DNA from: Kordia jejudonensis
GTDB lineage: Bacteria; Bacteroidota; Bacteroidia; Flavobacteriales; Flavobacteriaceae
Length of the DNA: 64,000 nt
NCBI RefSeq assembly: GCF_001005315.1
Contig: NZ_LBMG01000007.1
Location: 1 to 64,000 of the forward strand
Direction: 5' to 3'
Shown: piece by piece, positions 17,803 through 25,551 of the stretch
Position numbering within the stretch: position 1 is the first letter of the stretch
Layout of the letters: each line of letters begins with the position of its first letter
Position numbers and translations under genes: made by a program
Notes under the pieces: generated by a model
What the model was told of the DNA's origin: nothing
Seen by the model: only the letters and a program-made list of their open reading frames with translations
Database searches by the model: none

Positions 17803-18477
17803 ATGGCTTTAGAATATATGAAAATAACTGGTTATCAAGACGAGGATTTCAAAAAACCTGTGTCTGGTGATCCATATAATCTAATGATTAATCCAGAATC
17901 CATAAAGTGGAATCGAACCATAGAATACAATGAACAACAACCGATAGATACAAGTTCAACGTCTCAAAAATACAAAAGTACACCAAGTGACAATCTCAGT
18001 TTTGACATTGTTATTGATTGTACTGGAGTGGTAGACAACAAACGAACCGATTTATCAAAAGAAATTCAAACGTTAGAAGACATCGTATATACCTATAACG
18101 GCGAAATTCACAGACCAAACTTTGTAAAAATCCAATGGGGAAGCAATCTTGTATTTTACAGTGTGCTCAAATCATTTGACACAACTTATACACTATTCAA
18201 ACCTGATGGAAGTCCGCTAAGAGCTAAAATTTCCTTGAGTTTTGGAAAATATATCTCTGCTGATAAGCGTACCAAAGAAGACAGCGAAAGCTCACCAGAT
18301 ATTACACATATGGTAGAAGTTGTAGAAGGCGAAAGCTTGCCGCAACTATCCGAAAAAGTGTGGAACTCTCCCTACTATTATGTACAAGTGGCACAGTTCA
18401 ATGACTTAAACAAATTTAGACAGCTAAAAGGCGGACAACAATTACTATTTCCTCCAATTATAAAACCAACAAGCTAA
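17803..18477 (+). CDS. eCIS baseplate hub protein with LysM-like C-terminus (Pvc7/Afp7-like)
   Basis: 224 residues. The N-terminal CIS-tube-type beta domain carries NLMINPESIKWNRTIEYN, LSFDIVIDCTGV and KIQWGSNLVFYSVLKSFDTTYTLF. The C-terminal 55 residues form a LysM-like module (HMVEVVEGESLPQLSEKVW ... LKGGQQLLFPP, from about 168). In Afp/PVC this protein sits in the baseplate hub between tube and spike. Its TAA is followed at once by the ATG of the spike gene, so translation is coupled. Confidence 0.9.
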   Translation: MALEYMKITGYQDEDFKKPVSGDPYNLMINPESIKWNRTIEYNEQQPIDTSSTSQKYKSTPSDNLSFDIVIDCTGVVDNKRTDLSKEIQTLEDIVYTYNGEIHRPNFVKIQWGSNLVFYSVLKSFDTTYTLFKPDGSPLRAKISLSFGKYISADKRTKEDSESSPDITHMVEVVEGESLPQLSEKVWNSPYYYVQVAQFNDLNKFRQLKGGQQLLFPPIIKPTS

Positions 18478-20274
18478 ATGAGCGCAACAGAAATTACTAG
18501 TGGCGGATTGGTCACATTTACAATTAAATCTGAAGGAAGTGCTATTCCTGACACAATGGACGTGCAATCAATTCATGTGGAAAAAGGTGTCAACCGAATT
18601 TCAACAGCAACTATTGTCATCATTGACGGAAGTCCTGCTACGGAAACATTTGAAGCAAGTTCGTCTTCTACGTTTGTACCTGGAAACAAAATTATTATTG
18701 AAGCAGGGTACGATACCAAAAACGAAAGTATTTTTGAAGGAATTGTTACCAAACAAAGCATCCGAATTCACGGTGCAGAAGGTTCAGTTTTAATTGTAGA
18801 ATGCCGTGATGAGGCTGTAAAAATGGTCGTAGGACGCAAAAGTGTAACCTATGCAAAAAAGAAAGATAGCGACATCATGAGTACCATCATTGGAAACTAC
18901 AGCGGTCTATCGGCTACTGTAACGGCAACCACAACAGAATGGCCAGAACAAGTACAATATTACACAACAGACTGGGATTTTCTTTTAGCACGCGCAGAAA
19001 CAAACGGAATGATTGTTACGGCACTCAACGGAAAAGTTTCGGTACTAAAACCAGATGATGACACGAGTTCTGTAATAAACATTACATACGGAGATAACTT
19101 ATTAGAATTTAATGCTTCGCTAGATGCAGTAACGCAATTGGGTTCAGCAAAAGCGACTTCTTGGGACTTTACACAACAAAAAACGGCTTCGGGAGAAGCG
19201 TCAAGTAGTTATGCAGGACCAGGAAACTTATCCTCTAAAAAATTATCGGAAGTTGTGGGTTTGTCAGATTATGAATTGCAAAGTACAGCGCCGATTCAAA
19301 GTGCCGATTTAACAAATTGGTCAAAAGCGGCATTGGTAAAAAGTGCATATTCAAAAATTCAAGGCGATGTAAAATTTCAAGGAAGCAACTTGGTTGATCC
19401 TGCTAAATACATCACACTTGCTGGTTTGGGCGATCGTTTCAACGGAGATCATATCATTTCTAATGTACATCATGTCATTGCACACGGAAACTGGACAACA
19501 GAAGTATCCGTTGGCTTGTCTCCTATTTGGTTTACAGAAGAACCAGATGTTATGGCACCGCCAGCTTCAGGATTATTACCTGGCGCGCAAGGACTCTTCA
19601 ATGCAACGGTAAAAAAGATGTATGAAGATCCTGATAATCAATATCGTATACTAGTTGACATTCCATTGTTTGATCCAAGTGGCGAAGGATTATGGGCTCG
19701 TTTAACCAACTTCTACTCCACTTCAGGCGCAGGTACATTTTTTATGCCCGAAGTTGGCGATGAAGTCGTTGTTGGATTCTTAAACGAAGATCCGAGATAT
19801 CCTATCATTCTGGGAAGTATGTACAGTTCATCAAAAAACAAACCTTTTGACGGTTTAGATCCAAATGAAAAAAATACCATAAAAGCATTTGTATCAAAAT
19901 CTGGAATCAACATACAATTTGATGATGAAAATAAAGTGCTTACGCTTGAAACGCCTAGTAAAAATACCGCCATTTTTAGTGATGATGACAAGAGTATTAC
20001 CATCAAAGATCAAAATAGCAACAGTATTGTCATGTCAGATAGTGGAATTACCATAAAAAGTCCAAAAGACATTACCATTGAAGCAACTCAGAATTTAAAC
20101 CTAAAAGGAACACAAGGCGTAAACATTGAATCTTCTGGTGGCGATGTACAAATAAAAGGACTCAACATTAAAGAAACGGCGCAAATGGAATATTCCGCAA
20201 ATGGAAGTATGACAGCTTCTTTACAAGGCGGAGCACAAACCACTATAAAAGGTGCCATGGTGATGATAAATTAG
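18478..20274 (+). CDS. eCIS central spike/hub protein, VgrG-like (Pvc8/Afp8)
   Basis: 598 residues. An N-terminal gp27/VgrG-like hub region (about 1-350) is followed by a gp5 OB-fold domain (about 375-465: VDIPLFDPSGEGLWARLTNF, FFMPEVGDEVVVGFLNEDPR, ILGSMY). A C-terminal trimeric beta-helix (about 490-598) consists of short Ile/Lys/Asn repeats. No C-terminal enzyme domain is fused, so it is a structural spike and not an evolved VgrG. The tip would carry the PAAR protein, which is the next gene, after an unusual 374-base gap full of repeats. Confidence 0.93.
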   Translation: MSATEITSGGLVTFTIKSEGSAIPDTMDVQSIHVEKGVNRISTATIVIIDGSPATETFEASSSSTFVPGNKIIIEAGYDTKNESIFEGIVTKQSIRIHGAEGSVLIVECRDEAVKMVVGRKSVTYAKKKDSDIMSTIIGNYSGLSATVTATTTEWPEQVQYYTTDWDFLLARAETNGMIVTALNGKVSVLKPDDDTSSVINITYGDNLLEFNASLDAVTQLGSAKATSWDFTQQKTASGEASSSYAGPGNLSSKKLSEVVGLSDYELQSTAPIQSADLTNWSKAALVKSAYSKIQGDVKFQGSNLVDPAKYITLAGLGDRFNGDHIISNVHHVIAHGNWTTEVSVGLSPIWFTEEPDVMAPPASGLLPGAQGLFNATVKKMYEDPDNQYRILVDIPLFDPSGEGLWARLTNFYSTSGAGTFFMPEVGDEVVVGFLNEDPRYPIILGSMYSSSKNKPFDGLDPNEKNTIKAFVSKSGINIQFDDENKVLTLETPSKNTAIFSDDDKSITIKDQNSNSIVMSDSGITIKSPKDITIEATQNLNLKGTQGVNIESSGGDVQIKGLNIKETAQMEYSANGSMTASLQGGAQTTIKGAMVMIN

Positions 20275-20308
20275 ATTGGGTCTTGGGTCTTGGGTCTTGG
20301 GTCTTGGG
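20275..20308 (+). repeat. TCTTGGG tandem repeat
   Basis: ATTGGG followed by four perfect TCTTGGG units, starting directly after the spike stop codon and ending in an A-run. Such short-unit arrays can change length by slippage. Being outside the coding frame, it would affect only spacing. Confidence 0.85.
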
Positions 20309-20326
20309 GAAAAAAAAACAGACTAA

Positions 20327-20437
20327 CGTCACTTCGAGTGATTTTCGATAGAAAATCGTATCGAGAAGCAAAAATAAATCCGAGGTTTAATAATGAGCAA
20401 CGAGTTTTCTCAATACTCAATACTAACATCTCAATAC
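20327..20437. repeat. dispersed-type intergenic repeat, copy 1
   Basis: It begins CGTCACTTCGAGTGATTTTC, contains ATCGAGAAGCAAAAATAAAT, and ends with CTCAATACTAACATCTCAATAC. The same landmarks recur in the same order at 20447-20583. The inverted GATTTTCGATAGAAAATC inside it can form a hairpin. Confidence 0.8.
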
Positions 20438-20446
20438 AAAAAAAAA

Positions 20447-20583
20447 CGTCACTTCGAGTGATTTTCTGTCATATCGAGCGCAGTCTAGATAAACAGAAAA
20501 TTATATCGAGAAGCAAAAATAAATCTGAGGTTTAATAATGAGCAACGAGCTTTTCTCAATTCTCAATACTAACATCTCAATAC
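20447..20583. repeat. dispersed-type intergenic repeat, copy 2
   Basis: The same element as at 20327, with about 25 extra bases (CTGTCATATCGAGCGCAGTC and following) in the middle. Identity outside that segment is very high, so the pair is a recent tandem duplication or a double insertion. Confidence 0.8.
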
Positions 20584-20648
20584 TAAAACATAAAACTTGA
20601 ATCATTCAATAATTGAATCATTCAATCTTTTAATTAAATAAAAAAACT

Positions 20649-20951
20649 ATGCCACCAGCAGCACGATTAACCGATTTTCACGAATGTCCAATGCAAACGC
20701 CAGCAGTTCCAGCGCCAATTCCACATGTTGGCGGACCTATAGTTGGTCCTGGAGCACCTAATGTATTAATTGGCGGATTACCAGCCGCACGCGTTGGTGA
20801 CATGCTTGTATGTGTAGGACCTCCAGATTCTATCGTAAAAGGTTCTGCAACCGTACAAATTGGCGGAATGCCAGCCGCTCGAATAGGCGACTCAACCGCA
20901 CATGGCGGATCAATAGTTTTAGGATGCTTTACAGTAATGATCGGTGGATAA
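20649..20951 (+). CDS. PAAR-domain spike tip protein (Pvc10/Afp10-like)
   Basis: 100 residues, a complete PAAR domain with nothing fused to it. MPPAARLTDFHECP is followed by repeated GGLPAARVGD and GGMPAARIGDSTAHGG turns, ending CFTVMIGG. The His and Cys residues fit a metal-stabilised cone that sharpens the spike. It overlaps the next gene by 8 bases, and the following GTG start lies within its last codons. Confidence 0.93.
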   Translation: MPPAARLTDFHECPMQTPAVPAPIPHVGGPIVGPGAPNVLIGGLPAARVGDMLVCVGPPDSIVKGSATVQIGGMPAARIGDSTAHGGSIVLGCFTVMIGG

Positions 20952-21372
20952 GCAAGCAATCATACAAAAAGAGTTTCTAGGCTCAGGTTGGTCGTTTCCT
21001 GTAAAATTTTCATCAGGAAGCTACCAAGTACAGCTTACGAAATATGAAGAAAACATCAATGAAATGATCAATTTGATCATGCAAACGAACTTTAACGAAC
21101 GTCCGTTTGAACCACAATTTGGAGCAGGATTGCAACGGTTTTTCTTCAAAGAAATGCGTCCAACATTAGAAGGAGAAATACGCGATGCTGTAAAATCGGC
21201 ATTATTAGATAATGAACCTAGAATTAAAGTTTTAGATGTCACAGTTGAATTTAAAGATTTACAAACGGGACTGATTGAAATTACAATTCTTTACATATAC
21301 AATAAAACAAATACAAGACACAATTATGTATACCCTTTTTACATAAAAGAAGGAACTAATTTAAAAAAGTAA
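20944..21372 (+). CDS. eCIS baseplate wedge protein, gp25-like (Pvc9/Afp9)
   Basis: 142 residues of the gpW/gp25 family: FLGSGWSFPVKF at the start, NINEMINLIMQTNFNERPFEPQFGAGL, then REDI-like aromatic and acidic segments and VEFKDLQTGLIEITILYIYN. This protein ties the sheath to the baseplate. The start is GTG at 20944 inside the PAAR stop region, supported by the coupling and by absence of a later start that keeps the conserved N-terminus. The next gene begins immediately after its stop. Confidence 0.92.
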   Translation: MDKQAIIQKEFLGSGWSFPVKFSSGSYQVQLTKYEENINEMINLIMQTNFNERPFEPQFGAGLQRFFFKEMRPTLEGEIRDAVKSALLDNEPRIKVLDVTVEFKDLQTGLIEITILYIYNKTNTRHNYVYPFYIKEGTNLKK

Positions 21373-24300
21373 ATGAGTACCATAGACCAAAATAACGCAA
21401 TGCTATCGCTTGAAAAAGCCTTAGTGCCAAAATCCAATCTGATTGACGGACGATCGGAAAAGGATCAGTTGCGCATGTTGGTCGACTTTGCAGCGTTGTT
21501 CAATTTTTATGAGCAAGACAATTCTATTCATGGAAATTGGTCGCCATTTCTATTAAAAGATCCTGTGTTTTTAGTGGCTTCTATTGCAAAAAGCACATTT
21601 CAAAAAACCTATACTTTATTCATCAATACTTGCATTCAAGTACAATTACTACTTGCTAAAATAGCCAAAGGTGATGACGTGGAAGAAAGCGTACTTTCAA
21701 CGACTTACAATCAACTATTTGAACAACTTACCAATATTTTTCAAACCATTCAAGATTGGACGGTATACATGAAAAATTCAACTTATACATACAATCTTAA
21801 AACGTATGTGATCAACAATGTAAAAAAAACGTACAGCTTGTTACTTTGGTCACTATTAGAGTTTCAAGAAGCATTGTCAAAACAGACAATCATTCCATTA
21901 CTTCAACCTGTAAACACGACTGTTTTTGAAACGTATGATCAAAAAATTTGGAAAACCAGCAAAGGCGAAATGCCGTATTGGACCGTTTTAGGTCTGCCAA
22001 CATTTCCTTGTGAAGATGATGCGACACAAAACTGTTTTTACATCTCAAAAATAACGCCTACAGCTGTTTTTGATGCGTTGCAATACACTGGCAAAAAAAT
22101 ATTTTCATTTTTCAGCAATTGTGTTTCGTATGCAGATACAGAATTGGAAACCATTAAAAAAGTACCTGGACATTTTCCCGATACTTTACTGCTTCGCACT
22201 TTTACGAGTTTGCTCAAAATTTATCAAGCACAACTCAATGGATTGACTACGAAGCATCTCAACTTTTACTATCAAGATATTTTACTACAAAAACCGAAAA
22301 ATACAGTTGCAGATACCGTTTTTGTATGTTGCGAACTGACCAAAACAACCGACACGTATAGATTACAAAAAAATACAACATTTGCCGCAGGTGTAGATGC
22401 CAACAAACAACCAATTCTATTTCAAACTACCAACGCAACTTCACTAAATCCTGCCAAAATTGTCAACGCATATACCTTAACCGCAGGAGCAACGAATGCC
22501 GCAAACACACAACTCTATTTAGACAAATTACCACCTGTAAATGTAATTACCAAAGACGAATCAGGTGTTGTACAACAATGGAATACGTTTGGTTCGCAAC
22601 AGACACCAAAAGGAACCATAAAAGACATGGGAATAGCATTTGCTTCGCCTATGTTACATCTCACGGAAGCGAAAACAAGAACTATTACCATTACGATGTC
22701 GCTTTCAAACGATTCGTATTCGGCTATCATACAAAACGATACCAATTTCTATTTGAGTACGGCAGCAACATGGTTTCAAATTCTTACGCCAAAGCGTACA
22801 ATCAACATCAAAAATAATGCAGTTACCATAACAATTACTTTAGATGCAACCGATCCTGCAATTACAGCATTTATCGAAAATCCTGATGGATATTCTTCAG
22901 ATTGGCCATTGTTTAAAATGTCGTTTTCAGCATACGAAACCAAAACGATTCCACCTGCAATTTCATCACTGACCATTAGTGTGGATGTTATAGCATTGCA
23001 AAATTTTCAATTGTATAATGATTTTGGAGCGATAGATGCAACAAAACCGTTTCAACCTTTGGGTCCAGCACCAAATGTGAACCAAAATTTCATGGTAGGA
23101 AGCAATGAAGTTTTTAGCAAACCTGTCACAGACATATCGTTAACACTTACGTGGAATCCGTTTCCAGCAGGTTTTGATTTTTCGACTTATTACGAGGAAT
23201 ACAACGATTATTTTAATGGAAAGTATACGAAAGTAATTGTAAATAATCCAGAAGAAAAAGAACTGTTCAAAGATTTTATGAAAACAGTGAATAGCTTGTT
23301 TCAGAAAATACTAAACAATCAAAAAGCAATGTACAATTCCATTCTTAAAAGTGCTATTGATGTAATAAAAAAACTCATAGATGATGAAATTGCTACGTTG
23401 AAAGCACTTATCAAAACTGATGTGAATGCTTTAGAACAAAAAATTAATTCAGATCATGCAATTATGCAATATCTCAAAAATGCAGTAAACGCACTTTTGC
23501 ACGATTTAGAAAAAATAGCTGCGGATAGTATAAAGGATATCACAGCAAATGGCATTGTTGACACAACCAAAGTAACCAATGCGAAAAATACGGCTACAAC
23601 CAAAATTACGAATACTAAAAATACTATAGTACAGAAAGTTGGAGCTTTTCAAACAACAGCTTTAGCGCAACTTCCTAAAACATCTATATTTAAGAAAATT
23701 GGAGGTGCAATTGGAGGACTTTTTAAGAAAGATGTAATGAGTTCTTTAATTTTTCAATATTCAAATTCGACATTTTTTGTAGATTTTACATGGTTGCAAA
23801 ATGGTGTGTGGGAAGGTTTTAGTATGAAACGAAAGGATGACGAAATTTCCTCAACAGCCACTGAAAATTTATTTTTTCCGCTTGATGATACAAATACGAT
23901 TATTCCAGCAACACGCACATTTGATTTTTCTGGTATTGAAGTCGCTAGCACGCAAATTGATCCAACATTGCAGCACACTCCTTTACTGTTAACAGATACA
24001 ACGTCACTTGGTTTCTTGAAAATGCAGTTTGTTTCACCAAGTTACGGATTTGGTTTAGACATATATCCAAAAGTAGTTGGCGCTATTGCGTTGTATAATG
24101 GAAGGTTGATGATAAAACATCCTAAAAAACCATTAGTCAATCCGCCAAGTATTCCTTTTACGCCAATGGTAAGTAAAATTACAGGAAATTACAGCGCTTC
24201 CACTACGTATGATTTTTCAAAAAGTAACAATGCATATCCGTTAGAATGCTTTTATTACACACCATTTCAAAACTATAAAGTATACGATACCACCAATGGA

Positions 24301-25551
24301 ATTTCGGCAAAAGATACCACAATAGGAAATTTACCAACACGCGATTCCGATGGAAACTGTGTTCCGTTAACTGCATTGCCATTGGTTCCAAATTTTACAG
24401 CCACAGGACAATTATTCCTAGAATTGTCAAATGTTATCGCGCCAGCGCAAATTTCATTCTATTTTGAATTGGCACGCACGTACACAGAACAAACATTTGA
24501 TGAAAAAACAGTTACGTTTTCATACTTAAGCACAACAGGTTGGAAAGCGCTTTCCATCATTTCAGATAGCACAAATGAGTTTACCTGTGCTGGAATTATT
24601 ACGGTAAATGTTCCAAGTGACATTGCTACAACACATGAAAATATGCCTGGCAATAATTGTTGGATTGCTATTGGCACTACAAATACTCCAGATAGTTTTG
24701 CAAAAACAACATTTTTAAAAACAAATGGAATTACGCTGAAAAGAAGTATCACCGCTTCGGATGTTTCCAAAACAGCACCACAACTTATTGCCAATGTAAT
24801 TTCGAGTCCTGAAAAGGCAATTCCTGAAATTTCGGCAACTGTACAACCGTTTCCATCGTTTGGTGGAAAAGCAGCTGAGACGAATCAGCAAATGAACTCA
24901 CGTGTCAGCAAACGCTTAAAAACGAAAGATCGGTTGGTCACTTCAGAAGATTATTTCAACATGATTCGGTTGGAATTTCCAGAAGTGTATTATTCAAAAA
25001 CAAACCATGATGCAACGAAGAAAAAAGTGATGACATATCTCGTAAAACGAGTTTCCGACGCTACTGTTGCCAATGCTTTTGAACCGTTAATTAGTGAATG
25101 TTCCGAACTTGCTATTGAAACTTATATCCAAAACAGAGTCAATGCGTTTACAAACATTGCTGTGTCAAATTTTGAACTGAAATATGTAAAAATTAAAGCA
25201 ACAATTACGGTAGATGCAAACTATGAAATTACAAGCGTAAGCAAAGAAATAAATGATGGAATCAATATTTTTCTGTCGCCTTGGATTACCAGCGCACAAG
25301 AACAAATTACGATTGATAAAGGATTGAATACCGCACAAATAGCTTCGTTTATCAACAGTTTTGATGCTGTCATAGAACTTAAGGATATTTCATTTCAAAT
25401 TGGTTCAAAAGATTTTACCACGGGAACGATTCGATATGATGAAGATCCAACACCAAAATATGAATTTACACCAAAAAACAATGCTTTAATTGTTCCATCA
25501 CTAAACAATTTAACCAAGAAAAGTAGCATTACATATGCTTATCATATATGA
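21373..25551 (+). CDS. eCIS baseplate wedge protein, Pvc11/Afp11-like (baseplate J type)
   Basis: 1392 residues. Beta-rich middle sections and a C-terminal baseplate J-like part (FGGKAAETNQQMNSRVSKRL, LVTSEDYFNMIRLEFPEV, ITVDANYEI) identify it. A long alpha-helical insertion at about 617-790 (NQKAMYNSILKSAIDVIKKL, DEIATLKALIKTDVNALEQK, repeated NTK/TTKI segments, then IGGAIGGLFKK) breaks the beta structure and looks unlike the rest. It overlaps Pvc12 by 4 bases. As the largest wedge component it would form the rim of the baseplate. Confidence 0.87.
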   Translation: MSTIDQNNAMLSLEKALVPKSNLIDGRSEKDQLRMLVDFAALFNFYEQDNSIHGNWSPFLLKDPVFLVASIAKSTFQKTYTLFINTCIQVQLLLAKIAKGDDVEESVLSTTYNQLFEQLTNIFQTIQDWTVYMKNSTYTYNLKTYVINNVKKTYSLLLWSLLEFQEALSKQTIIPLLQPVNTTVFETYDQKIWKTSKGEMPYWTVLGLPTFPCEDDATQNCFYISKITPTAVFDALQYTGKKIFSFFSNCVSYADTELETIKKVPGHFPDTLLLRTFTSLLKIYQAQLNGLTTKHLNFYYQDILLQKPKNTVADTVFVCCELTKTTDTYRLQKNTTFAAGVDANKQPILFQTTNATSLNPAKIVNAYTLTAGATNAANTQLYLDKLPPVNVITKDESGVVQQWNTFGSQQTPKGTIKDMGIAFASPMLHLTEAKTRTITITMSLSNDSYSAIIQNDTNFYLSTAATWFQILTPKRTINIKNNAVTITITLDATDPAITAFIENPDGYSSDWPLFKMSFSAYETKTIPPAISSLTISVDVIALQNFQLYNDFGAIDATKPFQPLGPAPNVNQNFMVGSNEVFSKPVTDISLTLTWNPFPAGFDFSTYYEEYNDYFNGKYTKVIVNNPEEKELFKDFMKTVNSLFQKILNNQKAMYNSILKSAIDVIKKLIDDEIATLKALIKTDVNALEQKINSDHAIMQYLKNAVNALLHDLEKIAADSIKDITANGIVDTTKVTNAKNTATTKITNTKNTIVQKVGAFQTTALAQLPKTSIFKKIGGAIGGLFKKDVMSSLIFQYSNSTFFVDFTWLQNGVWEGFSMKRKDDEISSTATENLFFPLDDTNTIIPATRTFDFSGIEVASTQIDPTLQHTPLLLTDTTSLGFLKMQFVSPSYGFGLDIYPKVVGAIALYNGRLMIKHPKKPLVNPPSIPFTPMVSKITGNYSASTTYDFSKSNNAYPLECFYYTPFQNYKVYDTTNGISAKDTTIGNLPTRDSDGNCVPLTALPLVPNFTATGQLFLELSNVIAPAQISFYFELARTYTEQTFDEKTVTFSYLSTTGWKALSIISDSTNEFTCAGIITVNVPSDIATTHENMPGNNCWIAIGTTNTPDSFAKTTFLKTNGITLKRSITASDVSKTAPQLIANVISSPEKAIPEISATVQPFPSFGGKAAETNQQMNSRVSKRLKTKDRLVTSEDYFNMIRLEFPEVYYSKTNHDATKKKVMTYLVKRVSDATVANAFEPLISECSELAIETYIQNRVNAFTNIAVSNFELKYVKIKATITVDANYEITSVSKEINDGINIFLSPWITSAQEQITIDKGLNTAQIASFINSFDAVIELKDISFQIGSKDFTTGTIRYDEDPTPKYEFTPKNNALIVPSLNNLTKKSSITYAYHI

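Larger units (their letters stand above)
20275..20648. other. repeat-rich gap inside the eCIS operon
   Basis: 374 bases without a credible gene between spike and PAAR. It begins with a 7-bp tandem repeat and continues with two imperfect copies of a 110-140-bp element. All other neighbours in the operon up to the tape-measure gene are closely packed or overlapping, so this looks like an insertion of repetitive DNA. An 81-aa frame here derives from the repeats. Confidence 0.75.

Noticed and set aside
20290-20535. 81-aa frame between spike and PAAR
   Set aside because: It is composed of translated repeat DNA (tandem heptamers and the duplicated element) and has no protein-like pattern.
20649-20951. 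PAAR protein as a toxin carrier
   Set aside because: It is a bare 100-residue PAAR domain with no fused extension.
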